Below are positions 1-9,027 of a stretch of DNA of 64,000 bases, piece after piece. A program made the position numbers and the translations under genes. The notes under the pieces were generated by a model. That model worked only from the letters and a program-made list of their open reading frames with translations, was not told where the DNA came from and ran no database searches. Each line of letters begins with the position of its first letter. Position 1 is the stretch's first letter. Origin of the DNA: Paratrimastix pyriformis (Eukaryota > Preaxostyla > Paratrimastigidae); the NCBI GenBank assembly GCA_027972325.1, contig JAPMOS010000028.1, positions 327,501 to 391,500 of the forward strand, read 5' to 3'.

Positions 1-1976
1 GTGCTGTCTGTGCTGTCTGCGTGTCTCCGTGGCGGGGGCAGGTGAACCCGTCGCTGTACGTGACCACCTTCGCCCGGCGGAGCAGCGCCCAGTGCTCGCA
101 GTACATCCTCGCAGTCAACGTCCGCCCCCTGCTCACCACCCACTCAGCGCTCACGCCAACCCAACCTCCTCGCCACCAACCCCCCCCCCCCCAACATTTT
201 CTGCAGGTGGAGAACCGGCACAGCGAGACGGCCTTCCACCTGCGCCAGTTCACGGCCTACAGCCGCCTCTGGACCATCCGCTCCCTGTCGCCCCTCTCAA
301 GGCCCGCCCCCGCCCCACCCACCACCATCGCCTTAATGCCCATCACCACAACCGCCCGCCATGTCCGCCGCCATGTCCGCCACCACATCACCTTCACCTC
401 ATCCTCATGGCCCTCACATGGCCCTCACTTCACCCTCACATGGCCCCCACCTCTGCCGCCGCGCCGTCCGCCACGCGCAGCGAGGGCCTGATCCTGCCCC
501 CGGGCGACACGGTCACCCTGCTGCTCCGAGTGCAGCCCCACAGCCCGTCGGCCGCCCCCGGGGCGCCCCTCCTGCAGACGGACCTGCCCCTCTCCCCCGC
601 CGCCAACATCCCCCCGGCCGCCGCCGACCCGGCCGCGGCTCCGGCCCTGGGGATGTCCACCACCCTGGCCATGTCCACGGCCAGCACCTCCCGGACCCCC
701 GGGGCCGCCCAGGGCCCCGCCCCACACACGACCCACAGCGTGCACGTGTACCCGAGCACGGCCACGCCATACTTCGGCTTCTGGGCGCGCGAGTGGGACT
801 GCGACCAGGCTCTCCGGGTGCCCCTGCTTCCCGCCGGGCCCGCCGCCACCGCCGCCGCGGCCGCACAGCCGGGGATGGGGCAGCAGGTCCCAGACGACAT
901 GATCAGGAAGTCCGTCATCATCCAGTCATCATCATCATCATCAAGTCATCATCATCATCCAATCATCATCTCATCCAATCCATCTTCCCCCCCCCCCCCC
1001 CGCTGCTGCTGCTGGTGGTGCCCTTCAGTCTGGACCTGCTCCGGCTGGACGTGACGCTGTTCTGGCAGTGCATCCTCTCGGTGCCATTCGCCCCGCCGCC
1101 CGCCGTGACCCCCATCGCGCCCGCCCCTTCGGCCACCCTCGCCCCGGGCGCCCCGCCGCCCCCGCCCCCGCCCGACGGGCGCCGAAAGGTTGTTCTCCAG
1201 GGCCAGAGCCACCTGCTGTCCCTGTCCTTCCTGCCGCCCAGCCTGCAGGCGGCCCTGGGCCCCTCGCTCGACCTCTGCGCCACCCCCGCGCCTCCCCTCG
1301 CCGCCTCCGCCGCCGCCCCGCCTGCTGCCGGCGCCCAGCAGCCCCAGCGGATCCTGGCGGCTCTGCCCCCGGCCCCAGAGACCCGCCCCGTGTACGGCGA
1401 TCTGGTCGGGTGCCCCGTCTCGGTGGCCCTCCGCTACCCGCGCCTGGTCACCTGGGGCCGGGCCCCGACGGCCGCCGACCCACAGGCTGTGCGGCTGCCG
1501 CTGCTCGTGCAACTGGCCAACGGGCTGCCCCACCCGGTGGTGGTGGCCCTCTCGCTCAGCCTGCCCGACTCCCGCACGGCCGCCGCCCGGTCGGTGGGCT
1601 TCGCGGCCAACTGCGACCCCCAGCTGGCCAACGCCATCCACACCCTGCAGCAGCAGGCCCAGCAGCAGCAGCAGCAGCAGCCAGGGGCGGGCCCGCAGCC
1701 CCCGCAGCCCCCGCAGCCCCAGCAGGACGGCGGGGCCGAGGGGGCGGGCGGGCGCGAGGCCGATGCGGCCCCCATGAGCCACCACCTGCCCCTGGGCCGG
1801 GGCCGCTGCCTCTGGGCGGGGCCGACCCTGGTCCGCCCACAGCGCGCTCCTTGTCCCCTCCGCTCGCGCGCACCACCACCACCGCCTTCCCGCCCCGGCC
1901 CAGGGCTGAGCGTGACGCGCCGCTCCCTCCTCATCCTTGCGGGATGAGCCTTGCCTCATGCAGCCTCTTCGATCCC

Positions 1977-2007
<31 letters not shown>

Positions 2008-2844
2008 ACACACACACAGCAAACGGTGCATCTGCGGCCGTTCGAGGGGCGCCTGTTCCGGTTCGTGGGGAGCGCCACCGAGGCCGGCACGTACGACATG
2101 AACGCGCTGACCCTGGTCGTACGCGTGTCCGTCCCCCTCCGCGCCCGCCTGCCACCATCCTCATCCCCGCCCGCCCGCCCGCCCGCCCCCAGACCGCCCG
2201 CGGCCGGCGCCCGCCTGCCCACTACGGCCTCGCCCGCCTCCCCGGGCCAGGCGTTCGTGGTGCGGCTGCACGGGCACCACCTGGTCACCGTCCGGGAGGA
2301 CTTCGCCAGCCCCGTCACCCGGTACGAGCCCGCCCCGCAGCAGTGGGAGGCCCTGCTCCAGGCCGGGTCGGCCGCGCCCCTGCTCGAGGTGGCTCCGCCC
2401 CCCGTGGCCGTCCCCGTGGAGCCCCAGGATGCGCTGGAGGTCACCGCGATGATGGAACCCGAGCCCGGGCTGGTCGCCGGGGAGGAGGAGACGACGGCTC
2501 CAACCCCGGTCGACATCATCGACATCACCCCCGGCACCCCCGAGCACCACGGCGCCCCCGTCCCGCTCCCCGCCCCCCCGCCTGCCGCCATGCCCGCGCC
2601 ATCTCCATCCCCCTCGCCGCCCCTGGCCCCACTCGCGCTGGCCGACGGCCTCCAGGATGCAACAGCATCCCCACCCGCCACCCCGTCCGAGGCCCAGCGG
2701 CAGCCACAACAACAACGACTCGATGAAGAGGCAGGCTTCCCGCAGCCGCAGGCCTCGCCCCAGCCGGCCGAGTTCGAGGAAGCCGCCACGCCCCCCGGCG
2801 CGCCTGCTGGGACTTTGAAGGAGGCCGATGCTCCCCCTTTGTAG
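1..2844 (+). CDS. TRAPPC8: TRAPPC8-like trafficking subunit, C-terminal part (5' end outside window)
   Basis: The product resembles the C-terminal region of TRAPPC8/Trs85, a TRAPP III tethering subunit acting on Rab1 in ER-Golgi transport and autophagy. Parallels to the animal protein as I remember it are a 'LDVTLFWQ' strand followed by 'VVLQGQSHLL' (near 1045-1215), 'RLPLLVQLANGLPHPVVV' (about 1490-1545), and 'CLWAGPTLQTVHLRPFEGRL' running into 'GTYDMNALTLVV' (about 1808-2118). Introns supported by frame are 120-206, 302-480 (a GC-AG intron), about 909-1028 and 1831-2019; the last ends in a C-run plus CA repeat. A poly-Gln run lies near 1651-1680. The tail after about 2410 is Pro-rich and acidic, and the stop is TAG at 2842. 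The family call rests on remembered similarity, not a search. Confidence 0.7.
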
Positions 2845-2932
2845 ACGTCTCATGGGGTTGCCGTCGGTGTTTCTTTTTTCGGAACATTGGCTCAATTCTG
2901 GGCCACACTTACAGATCCGCAGCGGTTGGTCG

Positions 2933-4576
2933 TCAGTACGTCACGTGCGTTTGGCCGATTTGGACCCTACGAGGAGCCCCGATCGCATCCAAAGGCCGAG
3001 AGAAGCCACAGACTTGATGCAGAGCACATCGGCCCCATCGATATCGACAAAGCCCTTCGAGAAGAGCTCCGCCCGGGGGAAAAACCTGGGGAATCCCCAG
3101 TGCATCTCGGCAGTGAAGGTCCGAGGGCGGCGGCATTCCGCCCGGCCGGCCGTTTCCTGTGTCCTGGGGTTGAGGAGCTACCGAGGCATGGGGGATTGGG
3201 TTGGGGTGATGAGGGGCACGGGGCGAACGGACCTCCATCGAAAACCAGATATTGGGGATTTCGAAGGGACAGTTTCGTGAATGGGCTGGGCCGCCATCGC
3301 CCTGGCGGGAGTGAGGCAGTGCCCGCAGGTAGAGGGCGATGTAGTCGGAGGTGGGTTGCTTGCCCTCAGGTGGGGCGGCGGTGTCCGGAGAAGAGGAAAC
3401 AGGGAGTGCCGTCGGCGAAGCCGACACCTCCCCGTTTGGGAGAGGGCTGTGCCCAGAAGGCTCTAATTGTACCATCCTATTTCATAGGGGGGAAGCGTGG
3501 GCAATGGCGAAAATTGGTGGAAGGAGTTGGTGCCGACCAGGTGTTCCCAAGGAGCCGAAAGGGGATGGAAACACGCATCCCGGTGTTCCGCGAGAACTCG
3601 TCAAAGGTCACCACCGTGGAACACAGTTTCGTGGACATTTCGACTCCTTGCAGAGGCCTCATTTCCACCTATACGACGAGATGAAAGGCCGACCATCAAT
3701 CGGGTTGGACCTGTATGATCAGAGGGTCTCGGAGGTCGGCCCGGGTGATGAAGCCGTCCCATCCGAGTCCATCTGCTTTTTCGATTGCTTGGGTGGCCCA
3801 CCCGGACTCCCGCAAACTTGGGTAATGCAAATCTGCCACGGTCTTGACAATTTCGCCCACGGCTGCTGCCGCCCCGGAGGGAGCCACCGAGGCAGAACGG
3901 CACACTTCAGCCATGTGGCGCTCAATATCTTCTTCCGGTGAGTGCCCCGGCTGCGGGCAGGGTTCGACAGCGGTACGGATGAGATGCCCAAGGAGGCGCG
4001 CGCAATGCTGGAAGGGCTCGGGGTCGAGAACGCGCAATTTAAAAGGCATTGGGGGCCGGAGGACGAGGCAATGCCGAACCTCAAGAGGTGTTTGCTGGGG
4101 GCAAAGGAAAACACCAACAGAAGATGGCGAGGGGCGTCCGAGACGTAGATACAGAGCCCTGGCAGGGACGCAAGGAGTTCCATGTCAGACCAGCGGCGGG
4201 AAATGAAACGGCAGTGCAGACCAAGGGAACCCTTGCAGAAAAAAAGGCGGGCTGAAAAAATCCGACTGCCGATTGTCAAGGTGACGAACCACCCAAGTGA
4301 CCAATGCCACATTTTTGCGCATTCGAGAGGCGCAGGCGACAAGAAACTCGCGACTCACCATTCTCCACTTCAGGATATTTGAAGGGTTGTTCGAAAAGAC
4401 CAACAGCAGACCTTGTGGCAAACAGAACTCATTCGGATCACATCGTCAAGGTCAAAAAGGTGGGCGAAAATCAATCGGACCACATCCAGCGGTAAATTCA
4501 AGAAAGAGGTGACTTGTGGGACCTCGCTAAAGCGGGTGTGCTTTTGTTGTGCTTTCTTCTGGGCAGCTGTCGCCAT
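2933..4576 (-). CDS. F-box protein
   Basis: Translation from the ATG at 4576 gives a short polar leader and then an F-box: 'FLNLPLDVVRLIFAHLFDL' and 'DDVIRMSSVCHK'. F-box proteins bind Skp1 and recruit substrates to SCF ubiquitin ligases. A 44-nt intron (GTCTGC...AAG, about 4379-4422) removes the frame change and continues into 'WRMVSREFLVACASRMRK'. Further coding blocks are visible at about 4100-4250 ('MELLASLPGLCIYVSDAPRH'), 3700-4030 ('EEDIERHMAEVCRS', 'GEIVKTVADLHYPSLR') and 2935-3470. I recognise no LRR, WD40 or other substrate-binding repeat, so the target is unknown. Exon joins in the second half and the exact stop near 2933 are not proven. It is transcribed divergently from the split-barrel gene at 4792. 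Confidence 0.65.
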
Positions 4577-4675
4577 GACTCGCCGAATAAAAATGCCGGC
4601 CGAGGCGCTACATCAAATGAGACGAGTGGCATCAACGGGAGGGGGGGACTGGCGCTGCAGGAGTTTACTTCCGCA

Positions 4676-4861
4676 ACTCTGACAAAAGGTCACCGACGCC
4701 ACATTTTTCTGATCCACTCTGACAAATTTCTGATCCACTCTGACAAAAGGTCACCGAGTTTGCTGTCGCGTTTGAAAATCCTGACATTCGAATGAATCCA
4801 ATCATCGCACTAATTTTCTTTGCTGTCGCGAACGCGCATCTTTTCAATCCATTTGAAAATC
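4676..4861. repeat. Short direct repeats in the divergent promoter and start of the split-barrel gene
   Basis: The block containing ACTCTGACAAAAGGTCACCG occurs near 4676 and again near 4737, with an extra CTGATCCACTCTGACAAA between. TTTGCTGTCGCG near 4759 recurs at about 4819 inside the coding sequence. TTTGAAAATCC near 4770 recurs near 4851. The region upstream of the ATG therefore looks like a condensed partial copy of the signal-peptide coding region plus a small tandem duplication. Whether any repeat is an operator is unknown. Confidence 0.7.
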
Positions 4862-5449
4862 CACTGGAGTTGGACGACCCCCACGAAATGATCGATCACC
4901 TCGTGGCGCAACATCATATCGGGATCCTCTCCACCTTCGACGGGGAGGGGGGAATTTCCTCTCGGCCCATGTGGATTCGATCGATGAGCGAAATCAAGGG
5001 CGACAATGCCACCGAGGAGGACGCGGGAATTCTGGTGATGGGCACGTGCGACCGCACCCTGAAGGTGACCGAGGTCCAGGACAACCAAACCGTCAACCTG
5101 CTCGTTGGGCATCTGGGCGTTCTGACCCGTGGGTGGCTGGAGATCAAGGTCGCCAAACGCCACCGCCACCGCCTCCGCCTCCCCACAGCACCACAACCCA
5201 ACACCCCTGTGCCTGTCTTCTTGCCGACAATTTGTTGTTGTGCCTCCCCAGGGCGACGTCAGCATCGTCCGGGACCGGAAGCTGAAGCGGCTGGCATTCG
5301 ACATGGCGACCAGGGTGTTCTTCGACTCGCCCGAGGATCCCGACTACGTGCTGCTCGTCCTGGACCATCCCAAGGAGCTGCGCATCATGGAGAAGCGGAT
5401 CACCATCCGCCCCGGCGTGCCCGAGCGGATCCGCATCCACCACCGTTGA
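4792..5449 (+). CDS. Secreted pyridoxamine-phosphate-oxidase-like FMN split-barrel protein
   Basis: Two exons, 4792-5148 and 5252-5449, are joined by a phase-0 GTCGCC...CAG intron and give 184 residues. Residues 1-15 (MNPIIALIFFAVANA) are a convincing signal peptide. The rest resembles the general stress protein 26 branch of the PNPOx-like family: 'HLVAQHHIGILSTFDGEGG' and 'SSRPMWIR' at the start of the barrel, a 'TVNLLVGHLGVLTRGWLEIK' strand pair, and a C-terminal 'YVLLVLDHPKELRIM'. Family members bind FMN or related cofactors; many lack PNP oxidase activity. The length is typical. Secretion or entry into an endomembrane compartment is unusual for the family. A decayed fragment of a second copy lies at 35792-35955. 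Confidence 0.75.
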
Positions 5450-5733
5450 GACCCCACACGTAGACCAAATTAATCGTAATGCGTATACACTCCGTGCTGT
5501 TGAGAATATAACGCAAGTGTCTGCTCCGTCGGCTGGGTCGAGGGGAAGGCAGGGGAAAAAAAAAGATTTTCATAGGATAAAATAACAAGAGAATACCGAA
5601 ATAACCGACTCGACGATGGCACGTTACAAACAAAAAAAAAGAAGGTCCGCTACTCGGAAAGGAAGGATGGGATGGGTAGAAGGGGAGAGGCAGAGCCGCA
5701 AACAATCAAAGAGAGGTTGCACACAGAGGACAC

Positions 5734-6507
5734 TCAGAGCATCCGCAGCGAACCCAAGGAGGACACCCTGTTCATACGAGAGATCTCCTCTTCCTCCCCG
5801 CCGTGACCAGGTCGCAGGGGAGGCGGCCCGGCGGGGGCTTCCAGCAAGCTTGGTGTGCAAGGTGTCGAAGGTGTAAATGGGGTCAATGGAGTAAACGGGG
5901 TGAAGGGTGTGTGCGGGGTGAAGGAAGAGGACGGGGAACGGCCCATGGGGCTCGAGACGCATGAGGGCGATGTAGGCACCTGGATCGAGAGGTGGCGAAG
6001 CACAGCGGAACGGGTCTCGGACTGCCGAAGTGGATAGAAACGTGTACAGAGAAGAGGGCAGTTTTTAGCAGACCGTCGGTGTCGAGGCGGGTGAAGTCCC
6101 CGGGGTCGGGAAGAGCACCCCGTACTGCGAGGGAGTGAGGAACACAACAGGAAAGAAACGGACCGGGAGGTGGTCGGGCTTTTCTTCAGTACCAAGGTGC
6201 GGTAAAAGATGGGGAAGTGAGACGTCCTGGCGGATGGAAGAAGAAGGATAATGCAGAATCGCGGCAATGAACCGACCAAATGCTGCAAATGGCGTGCGTT
6301 TCCACGCTTCTCGCTGAGCATCGAATCGAGCTGGCCACGCAGAGTCATGATTTCGTTTTGAGCTTCAAAAAGAGTCGATGCGAATTGGGAGAGTGGGACC
6401 AGACCTTTTTTGACTTCATCAGTCAGTGAATATATAATTGCTTCGAGGCGAATCATTCTTTGAATTTCAGCGCTGGTCGCCTGCTGGGGAAACGATCGAT
6501 CGGCCAT
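5734..6507 (-). CDS. Coiled-coil/disordered-tail family, member 1
   Basis: First of nine paralogues in this window of a family I do not recognise. The N-terminal core reads 'RLEAIIYSLTDEVKKAQ', then 'NEIMTLRGQLDSMLSEKR', a predicted short coiled coil. A 42-nt phase-1 intron (6363-6404, GTCTGG...AAG) splits the Ala codon in the middle of the core. In this copy the intron is also open in frame, so both spliced and retained forms would translate. The tail is Ser/Pro-rich with repeated Thr-Pro pairs ('TPFTPFTPLTPFTPSTPCTP', near 5845-5910), then an acidic patch, and ends in 'NRVSSLGSLRML'. That ending is like those of members 2 and 9. ATG 6507 is chosen; tail splicing is not fully resolved. Confidence 0.6.
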   Translation of the reverse strand: MADRSFPQQATSAEIQRMIRLEAIIYSLTDEVKKGLVPLSQFASTLFEAQNEIMTLRGQLDSMLSEKRGNARHLQHLVGSLPRFCIILLLPSARTSHFPIFYRTLVLKKSPTTSRSVSFLLCSSLPRSTGCSSRPRGLHPPRHRRSAKNCPLLCTRFYPLRQSETRSAVLRHLSIQVPTSPSCVSSPMGRSPSSSFTPHTPFTPFTPLTPFTPSTPCTPSLLEAPAGPPPLRPGHGGEEEEISRMNRVSSLGSLRML

Positions 6508-7129
6508 CGCCCCAGCGGTTCTACCCGTCAAAAATGCGGTCAACCCTCCCGCGCAGCCTCGTGTTAGTGCAGCCTCGAGGAGCTAATTAGAAAATCACAG
6601 TCGAGAAGATTTCACAAAAGATAGGCAGTCAGTCTCGCGGCAGCCTCGTTGGAGGCTCACTTCAAGAATTTCGCAAACAGTTTTACACCTTGGACCCCTT
6701 CTCAGCTTCATCAATGATCCAGTCTCACCAGTCACTCTCTCTTCAACACTGGGCCATGTCGGGCGAGTCCCGAACAAGATCTGAAGGTCATGCGCCTCCA
6801 GTCGGCCCCCCCACGTTCGCCCCCGCGAACTGGCGGCGCCCGTGCCCACGACCACGACCACGTCCTTTGATCAGTCAATTCTGTCAAACCATCATTACAG
6901 TCAAAAAGAAAGATGCACGAAAAAACACACGAAAACTCAGCTGAAGAAGGTACAAAAAACGACGACCGAGAAAGGAAATACAGACGAAGAGAATCTGTCG
7001 ATCTCAATTCACACGCCCGGGAACCCCAGGGCGGGAGCCGGAGAAGAAGAAGATGGAAAAAAAGTCGAGAAATTCAGGGGGTGCCGACCATGCAGAGAAA
7101 AGGGTGGGTGTGCTGGGAACACGGGCCCG
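6508..7129. other. Intergenic region between two minus-strand genes
   Basis: Promoter side of family member 1 and 3' side of the next minus gene. The nonamer GCAGCCTCG occurs three times between 6554 and 6650. I see no convincing coding sequence. Confidence 0.5.
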
Positions 7130-8907
7130 TCATGCCCTCCAACCCTCGAGAGACCCCCAGGCCAGCGAGAGACCCTGCGGGGGCGAGAGCCCGCTGCCCA
7201 CCACGATGGGCGGCATCAGGGTGGGCCGCATGGGGGGCGAGAAGCACAGCCGCCCAGCGACCTGGGGATGCGGTGGTGGCGGCGGAGGCGGCGGAAGGGG
7301 AGGCGGAGACGGAGGAGACTGGGGTGGGGTGGGGCACGGTGAGAGGCGCATGCTGGCGTTGGTCGAGAAGACCGGGGAGACGGAAACGGGTGTGGAGACG
7401 GGGGTGCGGCAGGCCGGCCGGTCGGAGTCGGGCGGTTCCTCGCCCGAGCAGGATGACGATGACGATGACGATGACGACGACCGGCAGGCGTGCGGAGGTG
7501 GCTGGCGGCAGCAGCAGCAGCCGGTTGGCTGGCTGCAGGTGGTCGCACCGCTGGCGGGCTGGTCAGCCCCGGAGTTGCTGCGGAGGGGCGGGGAGCGCGC
7601 GGGGCCCGTCTGACGGATGGGTGTTGGCGGTCGTGGCGGCAGCGGCTGGGCCACCAGGGCCCGCAGGGGCAGCAGCGGGGGCGAGGGCGGCGAGGCGGAC
7701 GGCCGGAGGGCCGGCTGGGCGCCCGAGATGGAGGGCGAGACGGGGCCCCGGGACATCATGGCCGCCGTGCCCAGCAGGGAGGCGTGGTGGGCCGCCGGTG
7801 GCAGCCGGCGCACGGGGATGGGCTGAGGGGGCGTCCGGTCGAGGTTCAGCGGTGGGATGACGATGGGTGGGGGCCGGACGACGGTCCCCGAGGAGGGGCC
7901 GACCGTCAGTGGGGAGGCGCACCCGCAGTCCGGGTCACAGCCGCCCAACGGCCCCGACCGGACATCCTGCTGCGAGAAGGCATGGTGATGCAGCCGGGTC
8001 ACGGGCAGGGCGTTGGGGCCCAGCGGGGATCCCGACCCCGGGGCGACACCCGCAGCGCTGGCAATGGCAAACGGGAAGCGCGTCAGGGGCTTCGGGGGTG
8101 AGGTCGGCTCCACAGAGGATGGCGCCTCTCCCGCGCAGGTGTGCGTGATGCACCGGGGCGAGATGGTTCCGGGCAGGGGTCGGGCAGGAAGGGCGGGCAC
8201 ATCGGGCAGCTGGAGGGGCGGCGGAGGCGCCCTGCGGGGAGATCCCTGCGGTGTGCCCGGAGCCGAGGTTTGCGGATGGGATCGGAGGTGATGGGTCTGA
8301 TAGACGCGCTGGGGGATTGGCTGTGGTGGCGGCTGTGGGGGCTGGAAGAGCCGTGGGGTCAATGAGGACACCACCACCCGGGGTGAGACCGGAGCCACCG
8401 GATCTACGACGGAGAACGAAGCAGGATTCGTTCAGATAGGGTATGTCACGGAGGGCATGACAGACCTTTGACGGGAAGATGAATTTGGCCAGAGGGAACA
8501 ATTTGGACCGTCGGGACCACCAGGGCAGTGAGTTGCTGCGGGGGCGGTTGGGATTGGAAGTGAGACGGTGGGGACAGGGGTTCCAAAGAGTCGGTCGAAC
8601 TGGTGTGCGTACCACAGATTGGAGAGAAAGAAAAGAGCTTTGGAGGAGTTGGCAATGATGTTTGACAGTCCAGCGAGCGAGAATGTGGAATGGAGGATCG
8701 GGCTGCATGATGCCGAGTGGTGCACGAAGGTGATCGACAGGTGCGGAGAGCGCGCCCATGAAATTCAGGGAGAGACTTCATGACCAATTCCTGGTCAGAA
8801 TCGAGCGTGTGCATGCGGGTGGCCGAGTCGTGCCGCTCCAAAGAGGGCGAATCCGAAAAATCAAGAATGGTTGAAAGGACACACCCAGAGACTGCGGAGG
8901 TGCTCAT
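7130..8907 (-). CDS. Pro/Ser-rich disordered protein, probable tail-only relative of the coiled-coil family
   Basis: Two exons (8907-8466 and 8403-7130) joined by a 62-nt GTCTGT...TAG phase-1 intron give an uninterrupted 571-residue product. It is almost entirely low-complexity Pro/Ser/Thr, with a poly-Ser stretch (about 7450-7480) and His/Pro patches, so it is probably disordered. No domain is recognisable. The extreme C-terminus 'LSLAWGSLEGWRA' resembles the 'SL..(S)LR' endings of family members 1, 2 and 9. The locus sits inside their cluster, so it may be a relative that lost the coiled coil. It is divergent from the apyrase gene, with its ATG 120 bp from the apyrase ATG. Confidence 0.55.
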
Positions 8908-9027
8908 TTCGCGACAGTTTTTTTCCTTGGGAGTGGCAGGGGCGCGAACAACAAACAACGTTCGCCAAGCTGTACCAATTGAACCTCGGGGTCCTTCAGA
9001 CTGTGCCTTTTTGCGGAGAGTTGACGA

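Noticed and set aside
2119-2192. An additional intron in the TRAPPC8-like gene
   Set aside because: Donor- and acceptor-like dinucleotides exist, but removing it shifts the frame away from the conserved downstream frame. Reading through is in frame.
1-2844. Nucleoporin or other Pro-rich scaffold instead of TRAPPC8
   Set aside because: The ordered strand-rich segments and the 'W.G.T...L' to 'G.Y....L' arrangement near the end fit TRAPPC8 better than any FG or scaffold nucleoporin I know.
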